Source: JALZAI01 sp038212215
Lineage (GTDB): Bacteria > Actinomycetota > Actinomycetes > Mycobacteriales > Jatrophihabitantaceae
Assembly (NCBI GenBank): GCA_038212215.1
Contig: JBBQUT010000032.1
Span: forward strand, 1 to 56,741
Direction of reading: 5' to 3'
DNA: 56,741 nt
Position numbers and translations under genes: made by a program. Position 1 is the stretch's first letter; each line of letters starts with the position of its first letter. Positions 41,673-51,071 of the stretch are shown here, piece after piece. Under the pieces are notes generated by a model. The model did not search any database. It saw only the letters and a program-made list of their open reading frames with translations, and was not told the DNA's origin.

Positions 41673-42860
41673 TCAGACAGGGACAGTTGTGGGCCAGCGG
41701 AGCAATCGGGCGCCCAGCACCGCCACGTGCAGACGGAACCGCTCGTCGGGGCTATTCGGGTCGAGCCCGGTCAACTCACGGACCCGGTCGAGCCGGTAGG
41801 TCACGGCGCGCACCGACAGGTGCAGGTCGCGCGCGCTGGCCGAGGTGTTGCCACCACAGGCGAAATACGCCGTCAGGGTCTCGAGCAGCGGCGCCGGCCC
41901 GCCGCGCGCGGCGCGCAGCGTCGCCAGGGTGCTCTCGACGAGGTCCACCAGGGCGACCCGATCACGCAGCAGAACCTGGTACACGAGCAGATCCTGGGCG
42001 TCGATCACCTTCGCGTCCAGGGCGAGGCGGTCGGCGAGGGCAAGCGCTTCGAGCGATTCGCGGTAGGACGACACCACCCCGTCGGCGCCGACGCCCGCGC
42101 GCCCGAGTCCGAGTTGCCACTTGCCGAGGCCGCCCGAGCGCGCTCCCGTGTCGAGCGTCTTGCTGATCTGGTCGACGACGTGCGTGATCGCGTCCCGGTC
42201 GGGGGCGGGGAAGACCGTTACGAGCCGGCCCTCCTTGCTGGCCAGCAGTGCTTGCGCGTCACCCTTGATGCCGAGGATGGCGCGTTCCACAGTGCGCAGT
42301 ACTGGATTGGCGTCGTCGACGAATCGCTCGGCGAGTACGGTCGCCACCGCATGGGGCCCGGCAAGGTCCAGGCCGAAGCCTTGGGCGCGCTGCAACAAGC
42401 CGACCACGTCGGTCGCCCCGTTCAGCAAGTCGTCGATGAACTCGCGGCGCGCGGATTCCTGGGCGCGCACCAGTGAGCGCCGCGCGAGTTGATAACCCTC
42501 AGTCAGGGACGCCACCACGGCGTCGACCGCGTGCAGCATGACGTCACCTGCGACGACGACGGCCTGCGGATGAACTTCTGCGTTCAGAATCGGTGGCAGG
42601 TCACGCCAAAGCCTGCGGGTCGCCGACAGGTACAACTCGAGCAGCGCCCGCAGCGCCACCCCCTGCCGGGCGGCGGTGTCGCCCAGCGTGCGGTAGCTGC
42701 GCAACTGGATCGCCCCGATCGGCACACCTGTGGTAGCGGCGTGGCTGAGCACGTCCAGAAAATCGCCCAACAGGCTGCTCGCGAGCCCACCGGCGTCGGC
42801 CGCAGCACCGGCCGATATCTCGGCCAGTACTTCGGCGGGGACCGCGGACGGCTCGACCAC
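41673..42860 (-). CDS. PucR/CdaR-family transcriptional regulator
   Basis: 395 residues. The C-terminal PucR HTH is clear: LLETLTAYFACGGNTSASAR then LHLSVRAVTYRLDRVRELTG. A GGDEF-like CdaR middle region (about 150-290) and an N-terminal ligand-sensing helical region precede it (RSYRTLGDTAARQGVALRAL). GTG start 42860. It follows the unknown 208-residue gene by 22 bp and is the last gene of the long run that starts with the monooxygenase, so it may respond to a product of that pathway or simply be cotranscribed. Confidence 0.87.
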   Translation of the reverse strand: MVEPSAVPAEVLAEISAGAAADAGGLASSLLGDFLDVLSHAATTGVPIGAIQLRSYRTLGDTAARQGVALRALLELYLSATRRLWRDLPPILNAEVHPQAVVVAGDVMLHAVDAVVASLTEGYQLARRSLVRAQESARREFIDDLLNGATDVVGLLQRAQGFGLDLAGPHAVATVLAERFVDDANPVLRTVERAILGIKGDAQALLASKEGRLVTVFPAPDRDAITHVVDQISKTLDTGARSGGLGKWQLGLGRAGVGADGVVSSYRESLEALALADRLALDAKVIDAQDLLVYQVLLRDRVALVDLVESTLATLRAARGGPAPLLETLTAYFACGGNTSASARDLHLSVRAVTYRLDRVRELTGLDPNSPDERFRLHVAVLGARLLRWPTTVPV

Positions 42861-42882
42861 GCTGCTCAGGCTAGGCGGTGGT

Positions 42883-43509
42883 TCACCCGGCGGAGGGAGC
42901 GAGGACCTCCAGCTCGCTCAGCTTGTTGAGCTCGGCCGGGGTGAGCTGTTGCACCCCGTTGAACACCGCTTGCTGCTGCTCGGCAATGCGCTTGTCGACC
43001 AGGGCGCACAAGGCGTAGGCGATCGCGCCGGTCTGGCGCACGGTCGCCGCGTCCACCAGCGCGGAGCGCACCGAGCTGATCCCGACCGCGCTCGCGGAGC
43101 CGTCCGGGTTCTGCCCGACGCCGACCGAAAATGCCTCGCGAGGGTCAGACGTGGCGTGTGCATGATGCTCGCGCAGCATCAGCAATACCTTGTGCCACTC
43201 CAGGACGTTGCTGTTCGGGTGCACCGTGCTCAGGTCGTTTTCGTCCAGGATGGGTCCGGAAGTGCCGGTTGTGAAGCTACGGGCGTAGCACAGCAGCGCA
43301 AGCGTCCACACCGCCTCGACGAGCAGGTCGTCGACCGGGGCGTCGTCGGGTTTGCCGCCGGGCTCCAGCTCCGTGATCAGCCGCTCGCAGCAGCGCAGCA
43401 CGGTCTGCAATTCCTCGAAGGTCGCGGCAAGCTCCCGCAGCCTTGTGGCGCCCGGGGTGTCCAGGCGCCGCAGCGAGGTGGGCGGACCGATGGGTGCGGT
43501 GTTCGACAT
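42883..43509 (-). CDS. Hypothetical protein between mntH and the PucR regulator
   Basis: 208 residues, soluble, rich in helices. GAGGAG lies 5 nt before ATG 43509. Segments such as LREHHAHATSDPREAFSVGV, ILDENDLSTVHPNSNVLEWH and VLRCCERLITELEP are visible, but I do not recognise a family. It lies 22 bp after mntH and 22 bp before the PucR-type gene, so it is almost surely in the same operon. Confidence 0.7.
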   Translation of the reverse strand: MSNTAPIGPPTSLRRLDTPGATRLRELAATFEELQTVLRCCERLITELEPGGKPDDAPVDDLLVEAVWTLALLCYARSFTTGTSGPILDENDLSTVHPNSNVLEWHKVLLMLREHHAHATSDPREAFSVGVGQNPDGSASAVGISSVRSALVDAATVRQTGAIAYALCALVDKRIAEQQQAVFNGVQQLTPAELNKLSELEVLAPSAG

Positions 43510-43531
43510 GGGGCTCCTCAGGAGTGGACGC

Positions 43532-44851
43532 TCAACCGACGAAAGTGTCTTTGAGCAGGAAGATGTTGAGCATCGAGATGGCGCCAGCAATGGCGAACAT
43601 CGCGATGGTGGTAACCCGCCGGTTGACGAGCGCGCCCATGATGTCGCGCCGGCACGTGACTATCGCCAGCGGAACGAGTGCGAACGGGATACCGAAGGAC
43701 AGCAGCACCTGCGAGATGACCAGGCTTTCAGTGGTCGGCAGCCCGACGCCGAGCACGATCAGCGCCGGCAGCATCGTCAGCGCGCGACGGGTGAACAGTG
43801 GAATGCGACGGCGGATGAAGCCCTCCATGACCACCTGCCCCGCATACGTGCCGACGCTCGAGGACGACAGCCCCGAGGCGAGCAGCGCGACGGCGAAGGC
43901 GAGGGCGGCGCCACCGCCAGCCAAGCGGGCCAGTCCGGCGTGCGCGCCAATGAGGGAGTCAACTCCGGTCACGTCAGCGCCGTGAAACAGTGACGCAGCA
44001 ACAGCCAGCATCGTCAGGTTGATCGCGCCGGCAATGCCCAGCGCCACCACCACATCGATGCGTTGGAAACGCAGCAGCTCGCGGCGCTCGCCGTCGTCGC
44101 GACACGGCACCCGCCGTTTGGTGAGGGCCGAGTGCAGGTACACCACGTGCGGCATGACGGTCGCACCGACGATGCCCGCAGCTAATAGCCCGCTGTCCGC
44201 GCCGTCGAAGCGGGGGAGCAGGCCCACGGCGACGCCGGTCACGGACGTCCCGACGGTGACCAGGTCGTACAGGAAGCCGAGCAGGACGACCGCGAGCAGG
44301 GCGACGATCGCCAACTCGAAGCGGCGATGACCGCGCTGCTGCAGAGCCAGGATGCCGAACGCGACGACCGCGGTGATGAGCCCGGCGGGGAACAGCGGCA
44401 CGCCGAAGAGCAGGTACAGCCCGAGCGCCGCCCCGACGAATTCGGCAAGGTCGGTCGCCATCGCGACAAGCTCGGCCTGTATCCACAGGCTCATCGCCAC
44501 CGGGCGAGGGAAGTGGTCACGGCAAAGCTCAGGCAGGTCGCGTCCCGTGACGACGCCGACCTTCGCCGACTGGTACTGCACGAGCATCGCGATCAGGTTG
44601 GCCGCAACGACTACCCAGACGAGCAGGTACCCGTACCTGGCCCCTGCCGCAAAGTTCGTCGCGAAGTTGCCCGGATCGATGTAGGCGACCGCCGCGACGA
44701 ACGCCGGCCCGAGCAGGCCGAGAACTCCGCGGAAACGACCGCGGGCGCGCATCAGCGCTAGTGCGCTCAGCTCGGCCGGTTCGATGAGATCAGGATGCAC
44801 CACTCCCGTTGCGGGTTCTCCGACCGGCGCCGGGGAACTCACTGCGCTCAT
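43532..44851 (-). CDS. mntH: NRAMP-family divalent metal transporter (MntH)
   Basis: 439 residues, about eleven membrane helices. It would import Mn2+ or Fe2+ with protons. The helix-1 metal-site motif DPGN (59-62) in AYIDPGNFATN and the helix-6 motif in GIVGATVMPHVVYLHS are intact. The start ATG overlaps the groEL stop (ATGA), so it is coupled to the monooxygenase chaperone gene. Iron supply to the diiron enzyme is an attractive inference; general Mn uptake is the alternative. Confidence 0.95.
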   Translation of the reverse strand: MSAVSSPAPVGEPATGVVHPDLIEPAELSALALMRARGRFRGVLGLLGPAFVAAVAYIDPGNFATNFAAGARYGYLLVWVVVAANLIAMLVQYQSAKVGVVTGRDLPELCRDHFPRPVAMSLWIQAELVAMATDLAEFVGAALGLYLLFGVPLFPAGLITAVVAFGILALQQRGHRRFELAIVALLAVVLLGFLYDLVTVGTSVTGVAVGLLPRFDGADSGLLAAGIVGATVMPHVVYLHSALTKRRVPCRDDGERRELLRFQRIDVVVALGIAGAINLTMLAVAASLFHGADVTGVDSLIGAHAGLARLAGGGAALAFAVALLASGLSSSSVGTYAGQVVMEGFIRRRIPLFTRRALTMLPALIVLGVGLPTTESLVISQVLLSFGIPFALVPLAIVTCRRDIMGALVNRRVTTIAMFAIAGAISMLNIFLLKDTFVG

Positions 44852-46539
44852 CCCACCGACGGCCCGAGGCCCAGCGACTGCGGGGTGGAGGAATCGGGGG
44901 AGGGCTGGTGCAGTCCCTCGTCCAGTGGCCCAAACTCCGTCATCAGCGCGCGGCTACCGCCCCACGGGGTCTGCTCCTCGGCGATCAGGGTGTTCGTGGT
45001 GAGCAGCAGGCCGGCGACGGACGCGCCGTTCTGCAGCGCCGAGCGGCAGACGCGCAACGGGTCGATGATGCCCATCTCGATCATGTTGCCGTACCGGCCC
45101 TCGAGCGCGTCGAAGCCCTCGTCGACGCCCATCTTGGCCACCTCGTCGACGACCTCCTGGCCGGAGTAGCCGGCATTCGTGGCGATCAGATACGTGGGCT
45201 CGCTCAGGGCGCGACGCACGATCTCGACGCCCACCGCGTAGTCGCGGTCAACTTTCAGCTCGTCGAGCGCAGGCGCGGCGTGCATCAGCGCCACGCCGCC
45301 ACCGGCGACGATGCCCTCAGCCATCGCCGCACGGGTCGCGGACAGCGCGTCCTCGACGCGGTGCTGCAGTTCGGTGAGCTCGGCGTTCGTCGGGGCGCCC
45401 ACCTTGATGATCGCGACCTTGCCGGACAGCGACCCGATGCGTTCGGTGAGCACGTCCTCGTCGATGCCGTGGGTCGCGCGACCCATCTCGGCGCGCAGTT
45501 GGGCAACGCGGAACTGCACCTGCTCAGCGGAGCCGGCGCCACCGATGATGGCCGTGCGGTCGGCGGTGACGAGCACCTGACGAGCTCGGCCGAGCTGGTC
45601 GAGGGTCATCGACTCGAGGCTGAAACCGGCGTGCTTGCTGTAGACCTGGCCACCGGTAATGGTCGCAATGTCCTCGAGCTTGCGCAGGCGCCGGTCGCCG
45701 AACCCGGGCGCCTTGGTCGCGACACACTGGAAAACGCCGTTCACGTGGTTGTGCACGATCATGCTGAGCGCCGAACCTTCGACCGTCTCGGCGATGATCA
45801 CGAGGGGACGGGGGGCGCGCATCACCTTGTCCAACAACGGCATGAGGTCCTGGACCCTGCTGATCTTCTCGCTGCACAGCAGGATGTACGGGTCGTCGAG
45901 TATCGCCTCGAGGCTTGCCGGATGCGTGACCAAATAGGGGGAGAGGTAGCCGTTGTCATACTCGAAGCCCTCGACGAACTCCACGCTCATACCGTGCGTG
46001 ACTGACTCCTCGACGGTGACGATGCCGCCGTCACCGACGGTGTATAGCGCCCGCGCGAGCACGGCGCCCACCACGTCGTCGTCGTTCGCCGAGATCGCCG
46101 CCACCCGCGCGTAGTCGGACTCGCTGACGACCGGATGGGCAACCTTGTGCAGGTGCTCGACGAGCGTGCCGACTGCGAGGTCCACGCCACGCTTCACCAG
46201 GACCGGATTGCCGCCTTCGCCGATGGCTTTCATGCCCTCGCGCACGATCGCTTGCGCGATCACGGTTGCCGTGGTGGTGCCGTCGCCGACGATGTCATTG
46301 GTCTTGATCGCCGCTTCCTTCACCAGTTGCGCGCCCATGTTCTCGAACTGGTCACTCAGGTGAATTTCGCGCGCAATCGTCACGCCGTCGTTGGTCACTA
46401 CCGGTGATCCGGTGATCTTCTCCAGGATCACGTTGCGGCCCTTGGGTCCGAGCGTGCTCTTCACCGCCTCGGCCAGCTTGTCGACACCGGACATCAACAA
46501 GGCCCGGGCGTCTTCCCCGAATCTCAGCTCCTTGGCCAT
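44848..46539 (-). CDS. mimG: GroEL-type chaperonin of the monooxygenase cluster (MimG-like)
   Basis: 563 residues. The full chaperonin pattern is present: MAKELRFGEDAR, TLGPKGRNVIL, VGDGTTTATVIAQ, KAPGFGDRR, and GIVAGGGVALMHAAPAL. The C-terminus ends SPDSSTPQSLGLGPSVG and lacks the GGM-rich tail of housekeeping GroEL. No groES is adjacent. In mycobacteria a dedicated GroEL (MimG) in the mim cluster is needed to fold the large hydroxylase subunit, and the position here, after the alcohol dehydrogenase, matches. GAGGAGG precedes ATG 46539. Confidence 0.93.
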   Translation of the reverse strand: MAKELRFGEDARALLMSGVDKLAEAVKSTLGPKGRNVILEKITGSPVVTNDGVTIAREIHLSDQFENMGAQLVKEAAIKTNDIVGDGTTTATVIAQAIVREGMKAIGEGGNPVLVKRGVDLAVGTLVEHLHKVAHPVVSESDYARVAAISANDDDVVGAVLARALYTVGDGGIVTVEESVTHGMSVEFVEGFEYDNGYLSPYLVTHPASLEAILDDPYILLCSEKISRVQDLMPLLDKVMRAPRPLVIIAETVEGSALSMIVHNHVNGVFQCVATKAPGFGDRRLRKLEDIATITGGQVYSKHAGFSLESMTLDQLGRARQVLVTADRTAIIGGAGSAEQVQFRVAQLRAEMGRATHGIDEDVLTERIGSLSGKVAIIKVGAPTNAELTELQHRVEDALSATRAAMAEGIVAGGGVALMHAAPALDELKVDRDYAVGVEIVRRALSEPTYLIATNAGYSGQEVVDEVAKMGVDEGFDALEGRYGNMIEMGIIDPLRVCRSALQNGASVAGLLLTTNTLIAEEQTPWGGSRALMTEFGPLDEGLHQPSPDSSTPQSLGLGPSVG

Positions 46540-46572
46540 GACTTCCTCCTCAGTACGTGGTCGAGCAGCAAA

Positions 46573-47601
46573 TTACGGGACGAGAATCGCGCGGCCGCGC
46601 ACCTGCCCGGCGTCGAGGTCATGCAGCGCTTCCTGGGCAGCCTCAAGCGGATAGGTCTTGGTGTGCAGAGTGACCTTGCCGGCCTGCGCCAGCACCATCA
46701 GTTCGGCGAGCTCGTTATACGTGCCCACAATGTTGCCGATGATGTTGCGCTCGGTGGAGATGATGTCCAGCGTCGGAATCGTGAGGGTGCCACCATAGCC
46801 GATCACGCTGTACGAGCCGGCCGGACGGGTCATCGCGAACCCATCGTTCTCGGCGCCTTCCTCCGCAACGAAGTCGAGCACGACGTCGGCACCGAAACCG
46901 TCGGTGAGATCCTTGACCGCGTCGACCTGCTTGCCGTCGGCAACCACCGTCTCGTCGGCCCCGAGTGACTCAGCAAGTTTGAGCGCGTCCGGGTTCCGGT
47001 CGACGACGATGATCTTGGTCGCAGTCAGCGCGGCGAGGCACTGGATGCCAATGTGCCCAAGCCCACCGGCTCCGATCACTGCACAGGTGGTTCCCGGATA
47101 AAGCAGCGGGATGACCTTGCGAACTGCGTGGTACGCGGTGATACCGGCGTCAGCGAGGGCCGCGACGTCCTTGGGCGGGGTCGACGGATCGAGCTTCACG
47201 CACGCGCGAGCCGACGTCAGCAGGTACTCGGCCATGCCACCCGCGCTGCCGTCCAGCCCCGGAAAGCTGTTGTTGCTGCAGTGCATGTCCTGGCCCGCGC
47301 GGCACGCGCGGCACAGCCCGCACGTCGGCGTCGGGTGCAGGATCACAGTGTCACCGACGGCCACGTTGGTGACCGCCGAACCCACCTCGTGCACCCAGCC
47401 GGCGTTCTCGTGCCCGATCGTGTAAGGCAGGGTCGGGTTCATCGCCGCGTCCCACTGACCCAGGATGATGTGCAGGTCGGTACGGCACACGCCAGCGCCA
47501 CCGATCTTCACGACGACGTCGAGCGGACCCTGAACGGTCGGCTCGGGCACCTCGTCGATAACGGGCTGTTGGTTGTATGCGTGCAAACGGACGGCCTTCA
47601 C
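46573..47601 (-). CDS. Zinc-dependent NAD(P) alcohol dehydrogenase
   Basis: A 342-residue medium-chain dehydrogenase. Catalytic Zn ligands lie in GVCRTDLHI and GHENAG, the structural Zn cysteines in PTCGLCRACRAGQDMHC, and the NAD-binding VIGAGGLGHIGIQ follows. Its place in a Mim/Prm-type cluster suggests oxidation of the monooxygenase product, for example 2-propanol or another secondary alcohol. The GTG start overlaps the stop of the upstream MIP18-like gene (GTGA) with GAGGAG just before. Confidence 0.93.
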   Translation of the reverse strand: MKAVRLHAYNQQPVIDEVPEPTVQGPLDVVVKIGGAGVCRTDLHIILGQWDAAMNPTLPYTIGHENAGWVHEVGSAVTNVAVGDTVILHPTPTCGLCRACRAGQDMHCSNNSFPGLDGSAGGMAEYLLTSARACVKLDPSTPPKDVAALADAGITAYHAVRKVIPLLYPGTTCAVIGAGGLGHIGIQCLAALTATKIIVVDRNPDALKLAESLGADETVVADGKQVDAVKDLTDGFGADVVLDFVAEEGAENDGFAMTRPAGSYSVIGYGGTLTIPTLDIISTERNIIGNIVGTYNELAELMVLAQAGKVTLHTKTYPLEAAQEALHDLDAGQVRGRAILVP

Positions 47602-48389
47602 AGGGTCTCCTCGTCTTCGTCGACGTGTTGGATCGCATTCACGGCTTCGCCGCTGGTGACATTCACGGCTTCGCCGTAGCGACTGCGCAGCATGCCTCGG
47701 CAGATGCTGCCGTTGGCTTCGATGTTGACCCGAGTCAGCCGCGCCTTGCTCAGGTGCAGGCGCAGATCGTCCGCGCGGACCGCACTTCCGGTCGTCGCGT
47801 CGATCAGCAGGGCCGCCGCGTCATCTGCGGGCAAGCCCAGTTCCAGGCGCCGCGCCCGCAGCCGGTCCAGATCGTTCGACGGGGGCGCGTCGCCGAGCGT
47901 CATGGCAGCGAGTTCGGCAGGGCTCGCGCCCGCCACCATGAGCGGTCGGCACACCCGATCGGTTCCGGCAAGCACGGCCTTGCGGATGAAGTCGGCACGC
48001 AGCGTGTCAAGCTCTCCGTCGGCCTCGTCGCCGAACGAACCGAGGAATCCGGCGCGCGCCGCGACGCCCTCGTTGATCGCGTCAGAGGCGAAGTGGTCAT
48101 CGAGGACGATGACCGCCCTGCGCACACCGACCACTTCGCTCACGGCATCATGAGCGTCGGCGACCATCAGGAACGCGAAGTTCGGCGCGCAGAAATAGGT
48201 TGGCAATCGTAGGTGCACGGTGGCGACGCCCTCGTCGGACACGGTGCACGAAGCAACAAAACCCAGCGACGTAACCGGTTCGTCGAGCTCCGGGTCACGG
48301 ACGGTGTCGAGAGCACTGGCTACGTCGGGAAAACTCTCCGTCGTGCAGCGCGTCTCGACAACCGCCGTGCCCCCCGAAGCTTCGGTCAC
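47598..48389 (-). CDS. MIP18/DUF59-type protein of the monooxygenase cluster
   Basis: 263 residues. The N-terminal 90 or so (VASALDTVRDPELDEPVTSL, LRLPTYFCAPNFAF) match the MIP18/PaaD-like DUF59 fold with the metal-binding TYFCAP cysteine. A longer C-terminal region (about 100-230) is rich in Leu/Ala/Arg and unassigned. DUF59 proteins help load iron-sulfur or iron centres, so a role in maturing the diiron hydroxylase or reductase is plausible. Coupled on both sides: GTGA overlaps with the amidohydrolase and the alcohol dehydrogenase. Confidence 0.82.
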   Translation of the reverse strand: MTEASGGTAVVETRCTTESFPDVASALDTVRDPELDEPVTSLGFVASCTVSDEGVATVHLRLPTYFCAPNFAFLMVADAHDAVSEVVGVRRAVIVLDDHFASDAINEGVAARAGFLGSFGDEADGELDTLRADFIRKAVLAGTDRVCRPLMVAGASPAELAAMTLGDAPPSNDLDRLRARRLELGLPADDAAALLIDATTGSAVRADDLRLHLSKARLTRVNIEANGSICRGMLRSRYGEAVNVTSGEAVNAIQHVDEDEETL

Positions 48390-49444
48390 ACTGCCGCCCC
48401 GACGTCGGAAACCAGCTGTGCGTCCTCACGTGACGCCGGCGCGTCGGCTGCTGCGATCTGGAACTCGGCGGGAACCTCGATGTCGTAGAGCTTCGCCGCG
48501 TTCAGACCCAGGATCTTCTTCTTCGTGTCGGTCGTGACGCGCGGGTAGTCGGAGAACTCATCACTGGGGTAGTCCCAGTCGACGAAGCCCTCGATCTGCC
48601 ACTTCGGCTCCCAGATCCCGTAGTCACTGCCGAAGGTCATCTTGTCTTCGCCGACCCAGAACAGCAGCTCGCCCATGACCTTTGCGAAGAACTTCGGACG
48701 AGCGTGCATCAGGCCGCCGATGACGACCGACAGACCGGCATAAACGTTCGGCTCCTGCGTCGCCATGAAGCAGAAGTCCTCGATACGGGGCAACCCGACG
48801 TGCTCGACGATGAAGTTGAGGGCTGGGAAGTCCGTCGCGGCGTGGTCGATGTCGGACACGTCGAAGGCGTCCTTGTCCAACGGCCAGATCGTCGGACCCT
48901 TGTGGACGTGGATGTTCTTGATCCCCAACTCCTGGCACTTCTCCAGGTAGCGGTACGCACCGGGATCCTTCAGCGTCCAGCCCCGCGAACCGTTGTTCCA
49001 CTCCGCGGTGTAGAGCTTGACACCCTTCGCGCCCCAGCGGGCAACGTTCTCTTCCAGTTCCTTGAGACCGGGATCGCCGTCGCGAGGGTCCCATCGGGTG
49101 TTGACGACGAACTTGCCCGGGTGCTTTTCGGACAGCGCGCCGTTGCGCTCGGTCGTGTTGAATCCTTGGGTGTACCACTCCTTGAGGTACGTCGGCTGGA
49201 AGATCGCCACGTCGACGTAGCCGTCCTCGAAGACGTCCTTCATCAGGTCGTCCTCGGAGTACTTCTGGAAGTGTTCGATCGACCAGTGCGTCTCGGCCGG
49301 GCCGAGACCCTGGTAGGCATGGAAGCACTCGATCCAGCCCTTGGCATACTGTTCGTGCCCCTTTACCCAGTTCTCGGGGCTCGCATCCCAGAAATGCATG
49401 TGGCTATCGACAATGAAGTACTTCTCACCATTCTTCTCGTACAC
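48386..49444 (-). CDS. Amidohydrolase-family protein (ACMSD-like) of the monooxygenase cluster
   Basis: 352 residues, TIM-barrel metal hydrolase/decarboxylase of the amidohydrolase-2 (PF04909) type. Metal and active-site segments are VDSHMHFWD, IHVHKGPT, IVEHVGLPR and TFGSDYGIWEP. Counterparts accompany propane/phenol/acetone monooxygenase operons, where their reaction is not settled. GTG 49444 follows AGGAGG. It lies 56 bp after the coupling-protein gene. Confidence 0.88.
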   Translation of the reverse strand: MYEKNGEKYFIVDSHMHFWDASPENWVKGHEQYAKGWIECFHAYQGLGPAETHWSIEHFQKYSEDDLMKDVFEDGYVDVAIFQPTYLKEWYTQGFNTTERNGALSEKHPGKFVVNTRWDPRDGDPGLKELEENVARWGAKGVKLYTAEWNNGSRGWTLKDPGAYRYLEKCQELGIKNIHVHKGPTIWPLDKDAFDVSDIDHAATDFPALNFIVEHVGLPRIEDFCFMATQEPNVYAGLSVVIGGLMHARPKFFAKVMGELLFWVGEDKMTFGSDYGIWEPKWQIEGFVDWDYPSDEFSDYPRVTTDTKKKILGLNAAKLYDIEVPAEFQIAAADAPASREDAQLVSDVGAAV

Positions 49445-49500
49445 GTGTCCTCCTAAAGGACTTTTAGATCAGCGCGGACGTTCAGATCGGGCGGGACGAG

Positions 49501-49875
49501 TTAGCTTGTTGCAACAAGGTCGAAGCCCAGGTACTGAGCGGCGTCCTCGGGGTTTGCGAACATGATCGTCCGGTCGTCCTCGTGGATCATGCGACCGTAG
49601 TGGGTCGACATGTTTTCTTCGAACTCGGACGCGTCGAAGAAGCCTTCCTCCTCGCCCAGGGCCTCGGAGATCTCGTCGTAATCGAAGTCCATGCGCCCCT
49701 TCGCATCGACGCGAATCATCGACGGGAGCGGGGTGATGGTGACGTTATCCTTGGCTCGCATGACCTCGGCGACGACGACCCCCACCTGGTTGTTCATCAA
49801 GGTCACGCCGCACATGTTCGAGGAGGTGTTGTCAGACTTGAACGGGCTTTCAGCCGTAGTAAACAACGAGGTCAC
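49501..49875 (-). CDS. mimD: Monooxygenase coupling (regulatory) protein MimD/PrmD
   Basis: 124 residues, cofactor-less component B that binds the hydroxylase and tunes oxygen activation. NMCGVTLMNNQVGVVVAEVM and ALGEEEGFFDASEFEENMST match the MmoB/DmpM family. The GTG start at 49875 overlaps the stop of the small hydroxylase subunit gene (GTGA); the longer frame to 50049 lies inside that gene. Confidence 0.93.
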   Translation of the reverse strand: MTSLFTTAESPFKSDNTSSNMCGVTLMNNQVGVVVAEVMRAKDNVTITPLPSMIRVDAKGRMDFDYDEISEALGEEEGFFDASEFEENMSTHYGRMIHEDDRTIMFANPEDAAQYLGFDLVATS

Positions 49876-51038
49876 TGGGTCAGCTCCTTCGGGATGTCGA
49901 GGTTGAGTTCTTTGAGGATGCCGGCGAAGCGGTTCTTGGCGCGATCGAGGCCGTCCTCGAAGCGTGGCGGCTTCTTGTCGGGCTGCGACCAGAGCGGCTG
50001 AAGGGTTCGTACCGCAGTGATACACCGAGGAACCCAGGTGGACAACCAACCGTCCATGATGTTGCGGTTGTAATCGGCGAATTCGCGGTCATTGGTCAGT
50101 AGTTCGAACATGACCTTCGTGTAGCGGAGGTCGCGCTCCGCGTAGTCGTGCTCGCCGGCGCCCACCACGGTGGGGGTTACGTAATCGCCATTGCCGGCCG
50201 CTGCCTGCTGAATCAGCTGGCTACGGAACATCTCGCCGACCAGCGGCTCGAACACGATGTTCGCGGCGAAGATCGCCTCGGCCCAGTCGTCGATCGTGGT
50301 CAGCTGCTCAGCGACCTCGCGGACACCCTGCCAAGCCGGGTCGGAGTTCCAGGTCTCGACGTGCGCGGTGCCGTCGAAGCCGTCGATCTCTTCGCTCAGC
50401 GTGAGGTTGTAGAGCGCAAGATCCTGAGCGAAGCGGATTCGGTGCATGCTGTTCACGGAGATCGCGTTGTTGTGCATGTTGGTGGGCGCCCGCCGTTGGG
50501 CGTTGGCAAACAGGTACAGACCGAGCCCGTGCTCGACGTGCATCCAAGCACCTACGTTGCGCTCGACGAACTGCACCCAGTTCGGGTTCCACTGCTCGAA
50601 GGCCTTGGTCTCGCGCGCCGTGTCGACGTTCTGGTTGATCTGGCGGACGACATTCGAGTTGTAGCGGTAGAACGTGAGTTCCCATTCCTCGTTGGGGTCA
50701 CGGAACTCGTGCCAGCCGTGCGCGGGCCAGTCGTAGCCCTTGCCACCGGATCCGGGGAACCGCTCGGGTTCGGGGCGATCGGAGCCCCAAGCCTTGAGCG
50801 CGGTCCAGTCCAGCGGGTAGCCGCCGCGCCCGTCAGCGAATCCGTACACCCAGCCCTGGGACAGGTAGTGGCGCGGATCTGGCTGCACCTCGACGGTGAC
50901 GTCTTCGTAGTGCGACTGCTTGCGCTTGGCAGGTGTGAAGTAGTTGTACCTCCGTGCGGTCGAATCAGGGAATTCTTTGGCGCCGGCCTCGGCGTCGGTG
51001 AACTCAGGCCTCGGTGCGCTGCGCTCGATGCTGGTCAT
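49872..51038 (-). CDS. mimC: Monooxygenase hydroxylase small (beta) subunit MimC/PrmC
   Basis: 388 residues, ferritin-like helical subunit without metal ligands that pairs with the large subunit in an alpha-beta hydroxylase. Recognisable segments are FTPAKRKQSHYEDVTVEVQP, DPRHYLSQGWVYGF, NMHNNAISVNSMHRIRFAQD and NRNIMDGWLSTW. The order large subunit, reductase, small subunit, coupling protein is that of the Mim and Prm clusters. ATG 51038. Confidence 0.95.
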   Translation of the reverse strand: MTSIERSAPRPEFTDAEAGAKEFPDSTARRYNYFTPAKRKQSHYEDVTVEVQPDPRHYLSQGWVYGFADGRGGYPLDWTALKAWGSDRPEPERFPGSGGKGYDWPAHGWHEFRDPNEEWELTFYRYNSNVVRQINQNVDTARETKAFEQWNPNWVQFVERNVGAWMHVEHGLGLYLFANAQRRAPTNMHNNAISVNSMHRIRFAQDLALYNLTLSEEIDGFDGTAHVETWNSDPAWQGVREVAEQLTTIDDWAEAIFAANIVFEPLVGEMFRSQLIQQAAAGNGDYVTPTVVGAGEHDYAERDLRYTKVMFELLTNDREFADYNRNIMDGWLSTWVPRCITAVRTLQPLWSQPDKKPPRFEDGLDRAKNRFAGILKELNLDIPKELTQ

Positions 51039-51071
51039 GATCAGTCGTCCCTCGCTCTCTGGATGGTGCGG

